From JAAYCI01 sp964369525 (GTDB taxonomy: Bacteria; Bacillota; Clostridia; Oscillospirales; Ruminococcaceae), in NCBI GenBank assembly GCA_964369525.1, contig CAYJEW010000017.1:1-45390 (forward strand): 45,390 bases of DNA, in the 5' to 3' direction. Below the pieces are notes generated by a model that was given only the letters and a program-made list of their open reading frames with translations, was not told the origin of the DNA and ran no database searches. Within the stretch, counting starts at the first letter, position 1. The number at the start of each line of letters is the position of its first letter. A program made the position numbers and the translations under genes. Positions 38,172 through 45,390 of the stretch are shown piece by piece.

Positions 38172-39086
38172 ATGCCCTTAATTATCCCAAAGCAGCTGCC
38201 CGCCACCCGCACATTGCAGGATGAAAACATCTTTGTAATGGAGCGCGAGCGCGCCATTGCGCAAGATATCCGCCCGCTTGAAATACTTATTGTAAACCTT
38301 ATGCCAAATAAAATAACCACCGAAACACAGCTTGCGCGCATGCTGGCAAACAGCCCCCTGCAGGTGCGGCTCACGCTGCTACGCACCGGCTCTCACCTGC
38401 CCACCCACACACCTGCAGAGCACCTTGGCGCTTTTTATACAACACTTTCGCAGGTGCGCCCCTACCGCTACGACGGCATGATTATCACCGGCGCACCGGT
38501 GGAGCACCTGCAATACGAAAGTATCGATTACTGGAGCGAGCTACAAAGCCTTATTGAGTTTGGCCGCAATAATGTATACTCCACCATATACCTATGCTGG
38601 GCGGCCATGGCCGCGCTTTACCATAGATACAACATACCCAAGGTAGACCTTGAGCAAAAACTGCATGGCGTATTTGCCCATACGGTAAACCGTCCAAGCA
38701 ACCCTCTGGTACGCGGTTTCGACGAGGTATTTTATGTGCCCCACTCCCGCCACGCCTCTGTTGCGCCGGCCGATGTGCAGCGCATTAAAGAGCTGCGCAT
38801 ACTGGCCCAAAGCGCCGAGGCCGGAATACACTTAATGAGCACCGAGTCCGGCCGAGAGATATATGCGCTGGGCCACATGGAATACGACAAAGAAACGCTA
38901 CACACCGAGTACCTGCGAGACCAAAGCTCAGGCACAAACCCACCCCTTCCTCAAAACTACTATATAGATGATAACCCCGAAAAAGGCATACTCTTCCGCT
39001 GGCGTAGCCACGGCCACCTGTTTTTCTCCAACTGGCTAAACTACTATGTATACCAGGAAACCCCGTACGACCTAAGCGAGCTGTAG
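38172..39086 (+). CDS. metA: Homoserine O-acetyltransferase, MetA type
   Basis: Activates homoserine for methionine synthesis. The 304-aa protein has catalytic Cys142 (YLCWAAMAALYH), His235 and Glu237 (GHMEYD), all at the family's standard positions. Residue 111 is Glu (TGAPVEHLQYE); in MetA proteins Glu111 goes with acetyl-CoA and Gly with succinyl-CoA, so acetylation is expected. ATG at 38172 follows an AGGCG-type site and matches the family N-terminus MPLIIPKQLPA. No other methionine genes are in the window and no riboswitch is visible. A strong terminator follows. Confidence 0.95.
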   Translation: MPLIIPKQLPATRTLQDENIFVMERERAIAQDIRPLEILIVNLMPNKITTETQLARMLANSPLQVRLTLLRTGSHLPTHTPAEHLGAFYTTLSQVRPYRYDGMIITGAPVEHLQYESIDYWSELQSLIEFGRNNVYSTIYLCWAAMAALYHRYNIPKVDLEQKLHGVFAHTVNRPSNPLVRGFDEVFYVPHSRHASVAPADVQRIKELRILAQSAEAGIHLMSTESGREIYALGHMEYDKETLHTEYLRDQSSGTNPPLPQNYYIDDNPEKGILFRWRSHGHLFFSNWLNYYVYQETPYDLSEL

Positions 39087-39116
39087 TACACCTTACAGAT
39101 ATACCTTTTGCCACAT

Positions 39117-39154
39117 AAAAAGCCCCCCTCGGCTAAGCTGAAGGGGGCTTTTTT
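39117..39154. terminator. Bidirectional terminator after metA
   Basis: AAAAAGCCCCC (39117-39127) and GGGGGCTTTTT (39143-39153) pair, with T-runs on both strands; placed between the convergent metA and M3 peptidase genes. Confidence 0.9.
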
Positions 39155-39238
39155 ACGTTTTGGACAAATGCGCGCTTTCGCCGCGCTTTGTTTATAGTTC
39201 ACACCTGCCTATCACAGGCAGTTTTCACCGCCATCTTG

Positions 39239-40927
39239 CTATGCCAGGTTTTGCTCTATCCAGCTGTTTATCTCGCTACCTACCTTTGCCAGCGTGCCGG
39301 CCTCAAACGGCGTTTGCAATCCCGCTGCGTGTACAAGGCCTGTGTATGTTTCGGTGCCTGCTTTTTCGGTTAGCGCAAGGTAGCGTTTCCATGCGTCGTC
39401 CTTGTCTTTGTTCTGCGCTAGGAAAAACTCCAGCGCTATTACCTGCGCCAGCACATAGTCTATGTAATAAAACGGGCTTACATATATGTGCATCTGCCTC
39501 TGCCAGCCGGCACCCCTTGCATAAAACGGTAGGCTACCAAAATCGTTCCACGGGCGATACTTTGCCTCCAGCTCCAGCCACAGCTCACAGCGCTGTGCTT
39601 CGGTTAGGTTTGGCTCGTTGTACATTGTTTCTTGAAACTCATCCACCTGGCAGCCGTACGGCATAAAGTATAGCGCACTTTCGGCGTGCGACTGCGCATA
39701 TTTTTTTGCATCTTCTTTAAAGAACAGCGGGTGGTACTCGTTTGTTAAAAACTCCATTGCCATGCTGTGAATTTCGCAGCTTTCCAGCCCCGGGTTGCGC
39801 AACTCGCCCGGCAGGTTGCGCTGTGCCGCAAGGTACATTGCAAATGCATGGCCCGCCTCGTGGGTAAGCACGTCTACGTCGCCTGCTGTGCCGTTAAAGT
39901 TAGAGAAGATAAACGGGGTTTTATACTTTGGAATAAATGTACAGTAGCCGCCGGGCGCTTTACCGGGCTTTGACAAAACGTCAAACAGCCCACCCTCCAT
40001 CATCACATCTATAAACTCAGCCGTCTGAGGCGATAGCTCGCGATACATGCGGCGCCCTGCCTCTAGAATTTCTTCGGGTGTGCCTTTGGGTGTTGGGTTG
40101 CCGTTTGCAAATGTAAGCTCGGTATCCCAAAAATACATCTTGTCTACCCCTATGCGCTTTGCCTGTGCGGCTCTGCGCTTTTGCGCAATAGGCACAATAT
40201 CTTTGGCCACAGCGTCGCGGCAGGCTTTAATGTCGGCACGGGTGTAGCCTATGCGCTCCATTCTAATATCGCCAAGCGGGGTAAAGCTATCGTATCCTAG
40301 CAGCTTTGCCTGCTGGGTACGGTTGCGCACAAGGCGGCTGTATATGCCGTCCAGCTCCTCACGGTTTGCATCAAAAAACCCGCCCTCTGCCTCATACGCT
40401 TGCTTGCGCACCTCGCGCTCGCAGCTTTGCTTATACGGCGTTAGCTGCGCCACGGTAAGCTCTTTTCCCTGAAAAGGAATGCGCGCCGAAGCATACAGCT
40501 TTTCATAAACGGTGGTAAGCGCATTCTCTTCCTGCTGCATCACAATCAGCCGCTCGTCGCTGCTTTTTATTGCCAGCTCCATCTTGCTTAGCAGTATACT
40601 GCCATACTCGTCAGCCAGCGCCTGCTTTGCGGGCGAAGACAACACAGCACGGTAAAAACTAAGCGCTTTGTCTGACAAAATAGGCCCTTGCTCGTCAAAG
40701 TAGTTGTTCTCTTTGTCGTAAAACTCGTCGGTGGTGTCTACCGTGTGACGAATAGACGCAATGGTGCCTGCGGTGGCGGTATTGTCCATAATCTCGCGCA
40801 TACCTTTATATAGGCCCAGCATCTCGTCGCCGCCGCTTGCGGCCTTTGCCTGCTCGGTCATCTCTTCAAGGCGTGCTACTGCGTCGTCTATGTTTGGCCG
40901 CTGATACTCCATCTGTTCAAACTTCAT
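39239..40927 (-). CDS. M3 family oligoendopeptidase
   Basis: Cytoplasmic zinc peptidase that degrades short peptides (PepF/thimet family). The 562-aa protein has the zinc motif His356-Glu357-x-x-His360 (LTHEAGHAF) and the third ligand Glu385 (LESCEIHSMAMEF), then GCQVDEFQ and a C-terminal HIYVSPFYYIDYVLAQ that lines the substrate channel. There is no signal peptide. Length and motifs fit the clostridial M3 oligoendopeptidase subfamily. ATG at 40927 has AAGGGG seven bases upstream. It is divergent from the HD gene, with a palindrome between them. Confidence 0.93.
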   Translation of the reverse strand: MKFEQMEYQRPNIDDAVARLEEMTEQAKAASGGDEMLGLYKGMREIMDNTATAGTIASIRHTVDTTDEFYDKENNYFDEQGPILSDKALSFYRAVLSSPAKQALADEYGSILLSKMELAIKSSDERLIVMQQEENALTTVYEKLYASARIPFQGKELTVAQLTPYKQSCEREVRKQAYEAEGGFFDANREELDGIYSRLVRNRTQQAKLLGYDSFTPLGDIRMERIGYTRADIKACRDAVAKDIVPIAQKRRAAQAKRIGVDKMYFWDTELTFANGNPTPKGTPEEILEAGRRMYRELSPQTAEFIDVMMEGGLFDVLSKPGKAPGGYCTFIPKYKTPFIFSNFNGTAGDVDVLTHEAGHAFAMYLAAQRNLPGELRNPGLESCEIHSMAMEFLTNEYHPLFFKEDAKKYAQSHAESALYFMPYGCQVDEFQETMYNEPNLTEAQRCELWLELEAKYRPWNDFGSLPFYARGAGWQRQMHIYVSPFYYIDYVLAQVIALEFFLAQNKDKDDAWKRYLALTEKAGTETYTGLVHAAGLQTPFEAGTLAKVGSEINSWIEQNLA

Positions 40928-40973
40928 CTACATACCCCTTCTTTCATTTAAAATACAATATAAAATGGGCTGC

Positions 40974-40999
40974 TATACTTTTGCACCTAGCAAAGTATA
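40974..40999. repeat. Inverted repeat between divergent M3 and HD genes
   Basis: TATACTTTTGC (40974-40984) and GCAAAGTATA (40990-40999) pair with a single bulged T. It lies in the shared upstream region and may be an operator. Confidence 0.5.
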
Positions 41000-41022
41000 C
41001 GCCCAAGCTGCGTCCTATATGC

Positions 41023-41028
41023 TATAAT
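41023..41028 (+). promoter_or_regulatory. Extended -10 element for the HD gene
   Basis: TGC directly before TATAAT (41023-41028), about 70 bases before the start. No good -35. Confidence 0.5.
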
Positions 41029-41097
41029 ACCATAAACCACGCTTTGGGGGTAGGTGCATAACCTTCTGCTCCCACACCAATATATAGGAGAAGCATT

Positions 41098-41670
41098 ATG
41101 GAAAACCTAAGCCTTGAAAAAGCAAAACAGCTAATTGCCACCACCACCTCAGAGCCACACCTACTGCAACATGCTCTTGCGGTAAGCGCCGCTATGGGCG
41201 CAATGGCACAGCACTTTAACCAAGACTCCGCCTATTGGCAGGCGGTTGGTATGCTACACGACTACGACTACCAACAATACCCAAACGAGCACCTGCAACA
41301 CACCGAAACCCCTCTACAACAAGCAGGTGTAAATGCCGAAGCCATCCGCGCCATACTATGCCACGGCTATGGCCTGTGCACCGACGTAAAACCCGAAACA
41401 AACCTTGAAAAAAGCCTATACGCCGTAGATGAACTCACCGGCCTCATCTCTGCCACAGCGCGCATGCGCCCGGGCGGCATAGCCACGCTAGAGCCAAAAA
41501 GCGTGCAGAAAAAATTTAAAGACAAAGCATTTGCCGCCAAAATAGACCGCGCGGTTATCCAAAACGGGGCCAACATGCTGGGCCTTAGCCTTGCCGAGCT
41601 CACCACCATTTGCATAAATGGCATGAAGCCCCACGCGGCAGAGCTTGGCCTCTTGGGTACAGCGGGCTAG
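41098..41670 (+). CDS. HD domain phosphohydrolase-like protein
   Basis: A 190-aa single-domain HD protein. Metal ligands: His25 (LQHALAVSAAM), His54-Asp55 (GMLHDYDY) and an Asp in YAVDELTGL (about 111). The family includes nucleotide and cyclic nucleotide hydrolases; similar small clostridial proteins are annotated only as HDIG hydrolases, so the substrate is unknown. ATG at 41098 has AGGAG seven bases upstream. It has its own promoter and terminator and is independent of the heat-shock operon that follows. Confidence 0.88.
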   Translation: MENLSLEKAKQLIATTTSEPHLLQHALAVSAAMGAMAQHFNQDSAYWQAVGMLHDYDYQQYPNEHLQHTETPLQQAGVNAEAIRAILCHGYGLCTDVKPETNLEKSLYAVDELTGLISATARMRPGGIATLEPKSVQKKFKDKAFAAKIDRAVIQNGANMLGLSLAELTTICINGMKPHAAELGLLGTAG

Positions 41671-41801
41671 CACGGCATAAGCCCCTCCACCTACCTGCCA
41701 AAACATGCAACATTTTATACCCCCTCGCCACTACGCTACTATAGCTCTGTGCAGCGCCGGCGCCAAAGCACCCCCGCCCTACAACAGCACCCACACACCC
41801 G

Positions 41802-41828
41802 CTCGGCCATTTGGCCGAGTATTTTTTT
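41802..41828 (+). terminator. Terminator of the HD gene
   Basis: CTCGGCC (41802-41808) and GGCCGAG (41813-41819) pair around ATTT, followed by TA and seven T. Confidence 0.9.
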
Positions 41829-41880
41829 GTGCACATTTTGTGATGTTTTAAAAAAAACAAAAAAATACAAGCGCTACCCC

Positions 41881-41908
41881 TTGACATCTTATAAAAACAG
41901 GGTAAAAT
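41881..41908 (+). promoter_or_regulatory. Sigma-A promoter of the heat-shock operon
   Basis: Consensus TTGACA (41881-41886), 16 bases, TAAAAT (41903-41908), directly before the CIRCE element. Confidence 0.75.
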
Positions 41909-41912
41909 AATA

Positions 41913-41939
41913 TTAGCACTCTTTAATGTTGAGTGCTAA
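41913..41939 (+). promoter_or_regulatory. CIRCE operator
   Basis: TTAGCACTC (41913-41921), 9-base spacer, GAGTGCTAA (41931-41939): a perfect CIRCE element, the binding site of HrcA. It covers the transcription start region, so HrcA represses its own operon until heat or unfolded protein titrates GroEL. Confidence 0.98.
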
Positions 41940-41965
41940 AACATGCCAAGTAGGAGGTGCACCTT

Positions 41966-42988
41966 TTGGCTATTGATGACCGAAAGCAACGCATTATGAT
42001 GGCAATTGTTTCGCTTTATGCCTCCGACGGCGAGCCCATTGGCTCAAACCTGCTGTGCCAATATTTAGACATAGCGGTGTCGTCTGCCACATTGCGAAAC
42101 GAGATGGCCGCCCTTACACGGCTTGGTCTTTTAGAACAGCCCCACACCTCGGCAGGGCGCGTACCCACCGCAAAGGGCTACCGCTACTATGTAGACAACC
42201 TGCTAAACACAGCCCCGCTGCTACCAAAAGACAAAACCGCGCTAGACGCAGCCTTTCGCCGCCTAGACTACGACCCCGAAAAAATGGCGCTGGGCGCTGC
42301 TAAAGAGCTTGCAAAATTGCTGGGCTTTGCTGTAATTACCACAACCCCCAGAGCAAAAGACCTTAAAATTGCCAACTTCACGGTAATTCAGGTTGGCCGC
42401 TTTACAGCTGCCGTGCTGGCCGTTACGGCGGCTGGCGGGGTGCACACGCGGGTTGCTAAAGTAGACTTTGAGCTAGACGAGCACGCCATTGGCCGCGTAA
42501 GCCATATGCTAAACCAGTACCTGCGCTTTGTGGCCGATGCCGATGTAGACTCCACCCTTATCCGCAACATGCTAGACAACTTTGGCGGCGAGGGCTACCG
42601 CTACTGGCCCATTGCCTCTGCAGCACTTACACTGCTAGCCGAGATAGGCCGCCCAAGCCTCTACTTCGAGGGCCTGCCCCATCTTCTGCGTTGGCCCGAA
42701 ATTGAGGCAAACCTGCGGCCCATGCTACAGCTCTTCAGCAACGCCGAGCACGTTGACGAAATCTTACAGCCCCGCCAAGGCCACACCACCGTTTTGTTTG
42801 GCGAAGAGCTGCCCGTGCCAATATCCGGGCTGTGTGTTATCTCTCGGCAGTACCTTGCCGGCGGCGGGCTAAGCGGCATACTTGCGGTTGTTGGCCCGGC
42901 ACGCATTAGCTACCGCGAAGTTATACCCAAGCTAGACTATTTTAGCAGGCTTTTGGGCCAAGGCATGAGCGGCAACGCCGCTCTGTAG
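41966..42988 (+). CDS. hrcA: Heat-inducible transcription repressor HrcA
   Basis: Represses chaperone operons by binding CIRCE; needs GroEL for activity. The 340-aa protein has the N-terminal winged helix (DDRKQRIMMAIVSLYASDGEPIGS, with SSATLRNEMAALTRLGLLEQPHTSAGRVPTAKGYRYYV typical of HrcA) and the GAF-like dimer domain. The start is TTG at 41966: AGGAGG (41952-41957) stands eight bases before it, whereas the in-frame GTG at 41957 overlaps that site. First gene of hrcA-grpE-dnaK. Confidence 0.95.
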   Translation: MAIDDRKQRIMMAIVSLYASDGEPIGSNLLCQYLDIAVSSATLRNEMAALTRLGLLEQPHTSAGRVPTAKGYRYYVDNLLNTAPLLPKDKTALDAAFRRLDYDPEKMALGAAKELAKLLGFAVITTTPRAKDLKIANFTVIQVGRFTAAVLAVTAAGGVHTRVAKVDFELDEHAIGRVSHMLNQYLRFVADADVDSTLIRNMLDNFGGEGYRYWPIASAALTLLAEIGRPSLYFEGLPHLLRWPEIEANLRPMLQLFSNAEHVDEILQPRQGHTTVLFGEELPVPISGLCVISRQYLAGGGLSGILAVVGPARISYREVIPKLDYFSRLLGQGMSGNAAL

Positions 42989-43036
42989 CACTGCACCCAC
43001 CCACAGCTTGTAAATACATTTAGGAGGGCAACCACC

Positions 43037-43591
43037 ATGGCAACACCCGAAGATAAAGCCACATCCGCCGCGGCAGAACAAGCAGCCGCCTCAGCACCAA
43101 ACAAAAAACCCAAAAAAGCAAAACCCGACGCTGCGCACCTAGCCGCCATTGAAGAACAACTGGCAACAGCACTGCAAGCTCAAGCCGATACTAACGACCA
43201 GCTGCTGCGCACCGCCGCCGAATACGACAACTACCGCCGCCGTAGCCAAAAAGAGCGCGAGGCCGCCTTTAACGACGGCGTAGGCCACGCTGTTTTGCAG
43301 CTGCTGCCGGTGCTGGATACTCTAGAGGCCGCCGCAAACACAACCACAGATGACCAAGAGTACAAAAAAGGCGTTTTAATGACCCTTTCAAAATGCGAAG
43401 AAATCTTCAAAAAGCTTGGCATTGAAGAGATAGAGTCTTTAGGCCTACCTTTCGACCCAGAGCTACACAACGCCTGTATGCAACAGCCGGCCGATGGCGC
43501 CGAAAGCGGTAGCATAACGCTGGTTGTGCAAAAAGGCTACCGCCTTGGCGAGCGTGTTGTGCGCCACGCCATGGTAGCGGTTGCCCCGTAA
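43037..43591 (+). CDS. grpE: Nucleotide exchange factor GrpE
   Basis: Releases ADP from DnaK. The 184-aa protein has an Ala/Lys-rich flexible N-terminus (1-35), a long coiled-coil helix (about 36-90, with AEYDNYRRRSQKERE) and the C-terminal beta domain with GLPFDPELHNACM and VVQKGYRLGERVVRHAMVAV, the family signature. ATG at 43037 has AGGAGG upstream. It lies 48 bases after hrcA and shares its CIRCE control. Confidence 0.96.
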   Translation: MATPEDKATSAAAEQAAASAPNKKPKKAKPDAAHLAAIEEQLATALQAQADTNDQLLRTAAEYDNYRRRSQKEREAAFNDGVGHAVLQLLPVLDTLEAAANTTTDDQEYKKGVLMTLSKCEEIFKKLGIEEIESLGLPFDPELHNACMQQPADGAESGSITLVVQKGYRLGERVVRHAMVAVAP

Positions 43592-43695
43592 GTTCCACTT
43601 GCAAAACAAAGCATTATTCACTAAATATTTATTTTAAAAAAATATCTAAATGCTAAAACACCCCACTTTTACAAAACAAAAGGAGTATATATATT

Positions 43696-45390
43696 ATGAG
43701 CAAAATTGTAGGTATCGACCTTGGAACTACCAATAGCTGCATCTCTGTTATGGAAGGCGGCGACACCGTTGTTATTCCAAACGCCGAAGGCGGCCGCACC
43801 ACCCCCAGCGTGGTTGGCTTTACCAAAGGCGGCGAGCGCCTTGTGGGTCAGGTGGCAAAGCGCCAAGCTATTACCAACCCCGACCGCACAATATCCTCTA
43901 TTAAACGCAAAATGGGCACAAACGATAAAATTGAAATAGATGGCAAGCAGTACACCCCGCAAGAAATTTCGGCAATGATTTTGGCAAAGCTAAAAGCCGA
44001 CGCCGAGAGCTATCTTGGCGAAAAGGTAACCGAAGCGGTTATCACCGTGCCCGCATATTTTAGCGACTCTCAGCGCCAAGCCACCAAAGACGCAGGCTCT
44101 ATTGCCGGGCTTACCGTAAAACGTATTATCAACGAGCCCACAGCCGCCGCGCTGGCCTACGGCATGGACAAACAAGCCGACCAAAAAATTATGGTGTACG
44201 ACCTTGGCGGCGGTACCTTCGACGTTTCGGTTATTGAGATGGGCGACGGCGTTACAGAGGTTCTCTCCACTGCAGGTAACACAAACCTTGGCGGCGACGA
44301 TTTCGACGACCGCATCATCAACTGGCTTGCCACCGAATTTAAAAGCGAAAACGGCATAGACCTACGCGACGATAAAATGGCCGCACAGCGCCTAAAAGAG
44401 GCAGCTGAGAAAGCTAAAATAGAGCTTTCGGGCGTTACCAGTACCCAGATTAACCTACCGTTTATCACAGCCGACGCCTCCGGCCCAAAACATCTTGATA
44501 CCAACCTCACCCGCGCAAAATTCAACGAGCTTACAGCCGACCTTGTAGACAAAACAATGGAGCCTGTAAAGCGCGCCATTAGCGACGCCGGCATTAAGCC
44601 CAGCGAGCTCGACAAGGTACTGCTGGTTGGCGGCTCCACCCGTATTCCGGCTGTGCAGGACGCTGTAAAGCAATACCTAAGCATCGAGCCCTCTAAAGAC
44701 ATCAACCCCGACGAATGCGTGGCGCTGGGCGCGGCAATTCAGGGCGGCGTTTTGGGCGGTGACGTAAAAGGCCTGCTACTGCTAGACGTTACCCCGCTTA
44801 GCCTTGGTATTGAAACCATGGGCGGCGTGTGCACAAAAATTATCGAGCGCAACACCACCATCCCCACCAAAAAGAGCCAAATCTTCTCCACCGCAGCCGA
44901 CAACCAACCAAGCGTTGAGGTAAATGTGCTTCAGGGCGAGCGCGAGATGGCTAAAGACAACAAAAAGCTTGGCACATTCCACCTAGATGGCATTCCGCCC
45001 GCACCTCGTGGTGTGCCTCAAGTTGAGGTCACATTCGACATCGACGCCAACGGAATTGTTGCGGTTAGCGCTAAAGACCTAGGCACAGGCAAAGAGCAAA
45101 GCATCACCATCACAGCCTCCACCAACATGAGCAAAGACGATGTGGAAAAGGCCGTTAAAGAAGCCGAGCAATATGCCGAAGAGGACCGCAAGCTGAAAGA
45201 AAAAATCGACATTCGCAACGCCGGAGATTCGCTGGTGTACCAAACCGAAAAAACCATTGGCGACCTTGGCGACAAGCTCTCTGACGAAGACCGCACAGCC
45301 CTAAACGAAAAGAAAGACGAGCTAAAACGCGCGCTGGACAGCGACAACCTTGATGATATCAAAGCAAAACAAGAAGAGCTGCAAAAGGTG
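43696..45390 (+). CDS. dnaK: Molecular chaperone DnaK (3' end outside the window)
   Basis: ATP-driven Hsp70 chaperone. The first 565 codons are present and the frame is open to the last base. Signatures: GIDLGTTNSCISVMEGG (6-22), the phosphate loop YDLGGGTFDVSVIE, LLVGGSTRIPAVQ, and the linker LLLLDVTPLSLGIETMGG leading to the substrate-binding domain, of which the beta part and start of the helical lid are visible. As in other Gram-positive DnaKs, a segment of the nucleotide-binding domain found in E. coli appears shorter. ATG at 43696 has AAGGAG ten bases upstream. DnaJ is expected next, beyond the window. Confidence 0.98.
   Translation, partial: MSKIVGIDLGTTNSCISVMEGGDTVVIPNAEGGRTTPSVVGFTKGGERLVGQVAKRQAITNPDRTISSIKRKMGTNDKIEIDGKQYTPQEISAMILAKLKADAESYLGEKVTEAVITVPAYFSDSQRQATKDAGSIAGLTVKRIINEPTAAALAYGMDKQADQKIMVYDLGGGTFDVSVIEMGDGVTEVLSTAGNTNLGGDDFDDRIINWLATEFKSENGIDLRDDKMAAQRLKEAAEKAKIELSGVTSTQINLPFITADASGPKHLDTNLTRAKFNELTADLVDKTMEPVKRAISDAGIKPSELDKVLLVGGSTRIPAVQDAVKQYLSIEPSKDINPDECVALGAAIQGGVLGGDVKGLLLLDVTPLSLGIETMGGVCTKIIERNTTIPTKKSQIFSTAADNQPSVEVNVLQGEREMAKDNKKLGTFHLDGIPPAPRGVPQVEVTFDIDANGIVAVSAKDLGTGKEQSITITASTNMSKDDVEKAVKEAEQYAEEDRKLKEKIDIRNAGDSLVYQTEKTIGDLGDKLSDEDRTALNEKKDELKRALDSDNLDDIKAKQEELQKV

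Noticed and set aside
44157..44705. 182-codon minus-strand frame opposite dnaK
   Set aside because: Antisense frames are common opposite dnaK because of codon bias; dnaK itself is certain.

Overview
The window looks like chromosome of a Bacillota, class Clostridia, most likely near Oscillospiraceae/Ruminococcaceae. The reasons are the content and order of genes (ZapA next to a U32 peptidase, RNase Y and YmdB near each other, a T-box in front of thrS, and hrcA-grpE-dnaK behind a CIRCE element), strong AGGAGG-type ribosome binding sites, frequent GTG and TTG starts, sigma-A type promoters and many intrinsic terminators. This placement is inferred from gene content, not from a marker-gene comparison. 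I see no rRNA, tRNA, CRISPR array, insertion sequence or prophage. Ten N bases at 27236-27245 show that the sequence is a scaffold.

Layout. 258-3399 (minus): zapA, a U32 peptidase and dut. 3774-8365 (plus): glycogen phosphorylase and a GH13 alpha-glucosidase/neopullulanase, the latter behind a long hairpin leader. 8461-12193 (minus): a BTAD regulator with a decayed GGDEF-like tail, a DUF4367-like membrane protein and an HtrA protease. A membrane protein of unknown function is divergent from HtrA. 13434-18620 (plus): an aromatic amino acid cluster (chromismate mutase type AroQ, aroB, aroC, aroA, tyrA) whose core genes overlap or nearly touch, then a GNAT acetyltransferase. 18684-26770 (minus): an orphan ABC ATPase, a CopG-like protein, a DUF624 protein, a lipid kinase, prfC, ymdB and rny. 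27061-29399 (plus): T-box leader and thrS. 29630-32954 (minus): a DUF1905 protein, then a DUF4130 protein, a radical SAM DNA repair-type protein and an XRE-S24 repressor in one apparent operon. 33116-35712 (plus): a small membrane protein divergent from the repressor, then csoR and a heavy-metal P-type ATPase. 35851-37728 (minus): a sugar-type MFS transporter and HU. 38172-39086 (plus): metA. 39239-40927 (minus): an M3 oligopeptidase. 41098 to the end (plus): an HD protein, hrcA, grpE and a dnaK cut off by the window edge.

The most interesting part is 30093-33403. A self-cleaving type repressor (LexA-like Ala-Gly, Ser and Lys all present) stands at the head of an operon with a putative radical SAM repair protein and its DUF4130 partner. 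It is divergent from a gene for a tiny two-helix membrane protein. Two copies of an ACAAT-N5-ATTGT-type operator sit inside the spacers of the two divergent promoters, a third lies between the second promoter and the small gene's start, and a perfect 10-bp-arm palindrome lies between the promoters. This resembles a compact damage-inducible module analogous in layout to Bacillus lexA/yneA but built on an HdiR-like repressor. That function is inference. Other points worth a look are the 96-nt hairpin leader before the GH13 gene, a structured and terminated segment at 20404-20660, the back-to-back rny/thrS promoters, and a P-type ATPase beside csoR that lacks the usual copper signatures.
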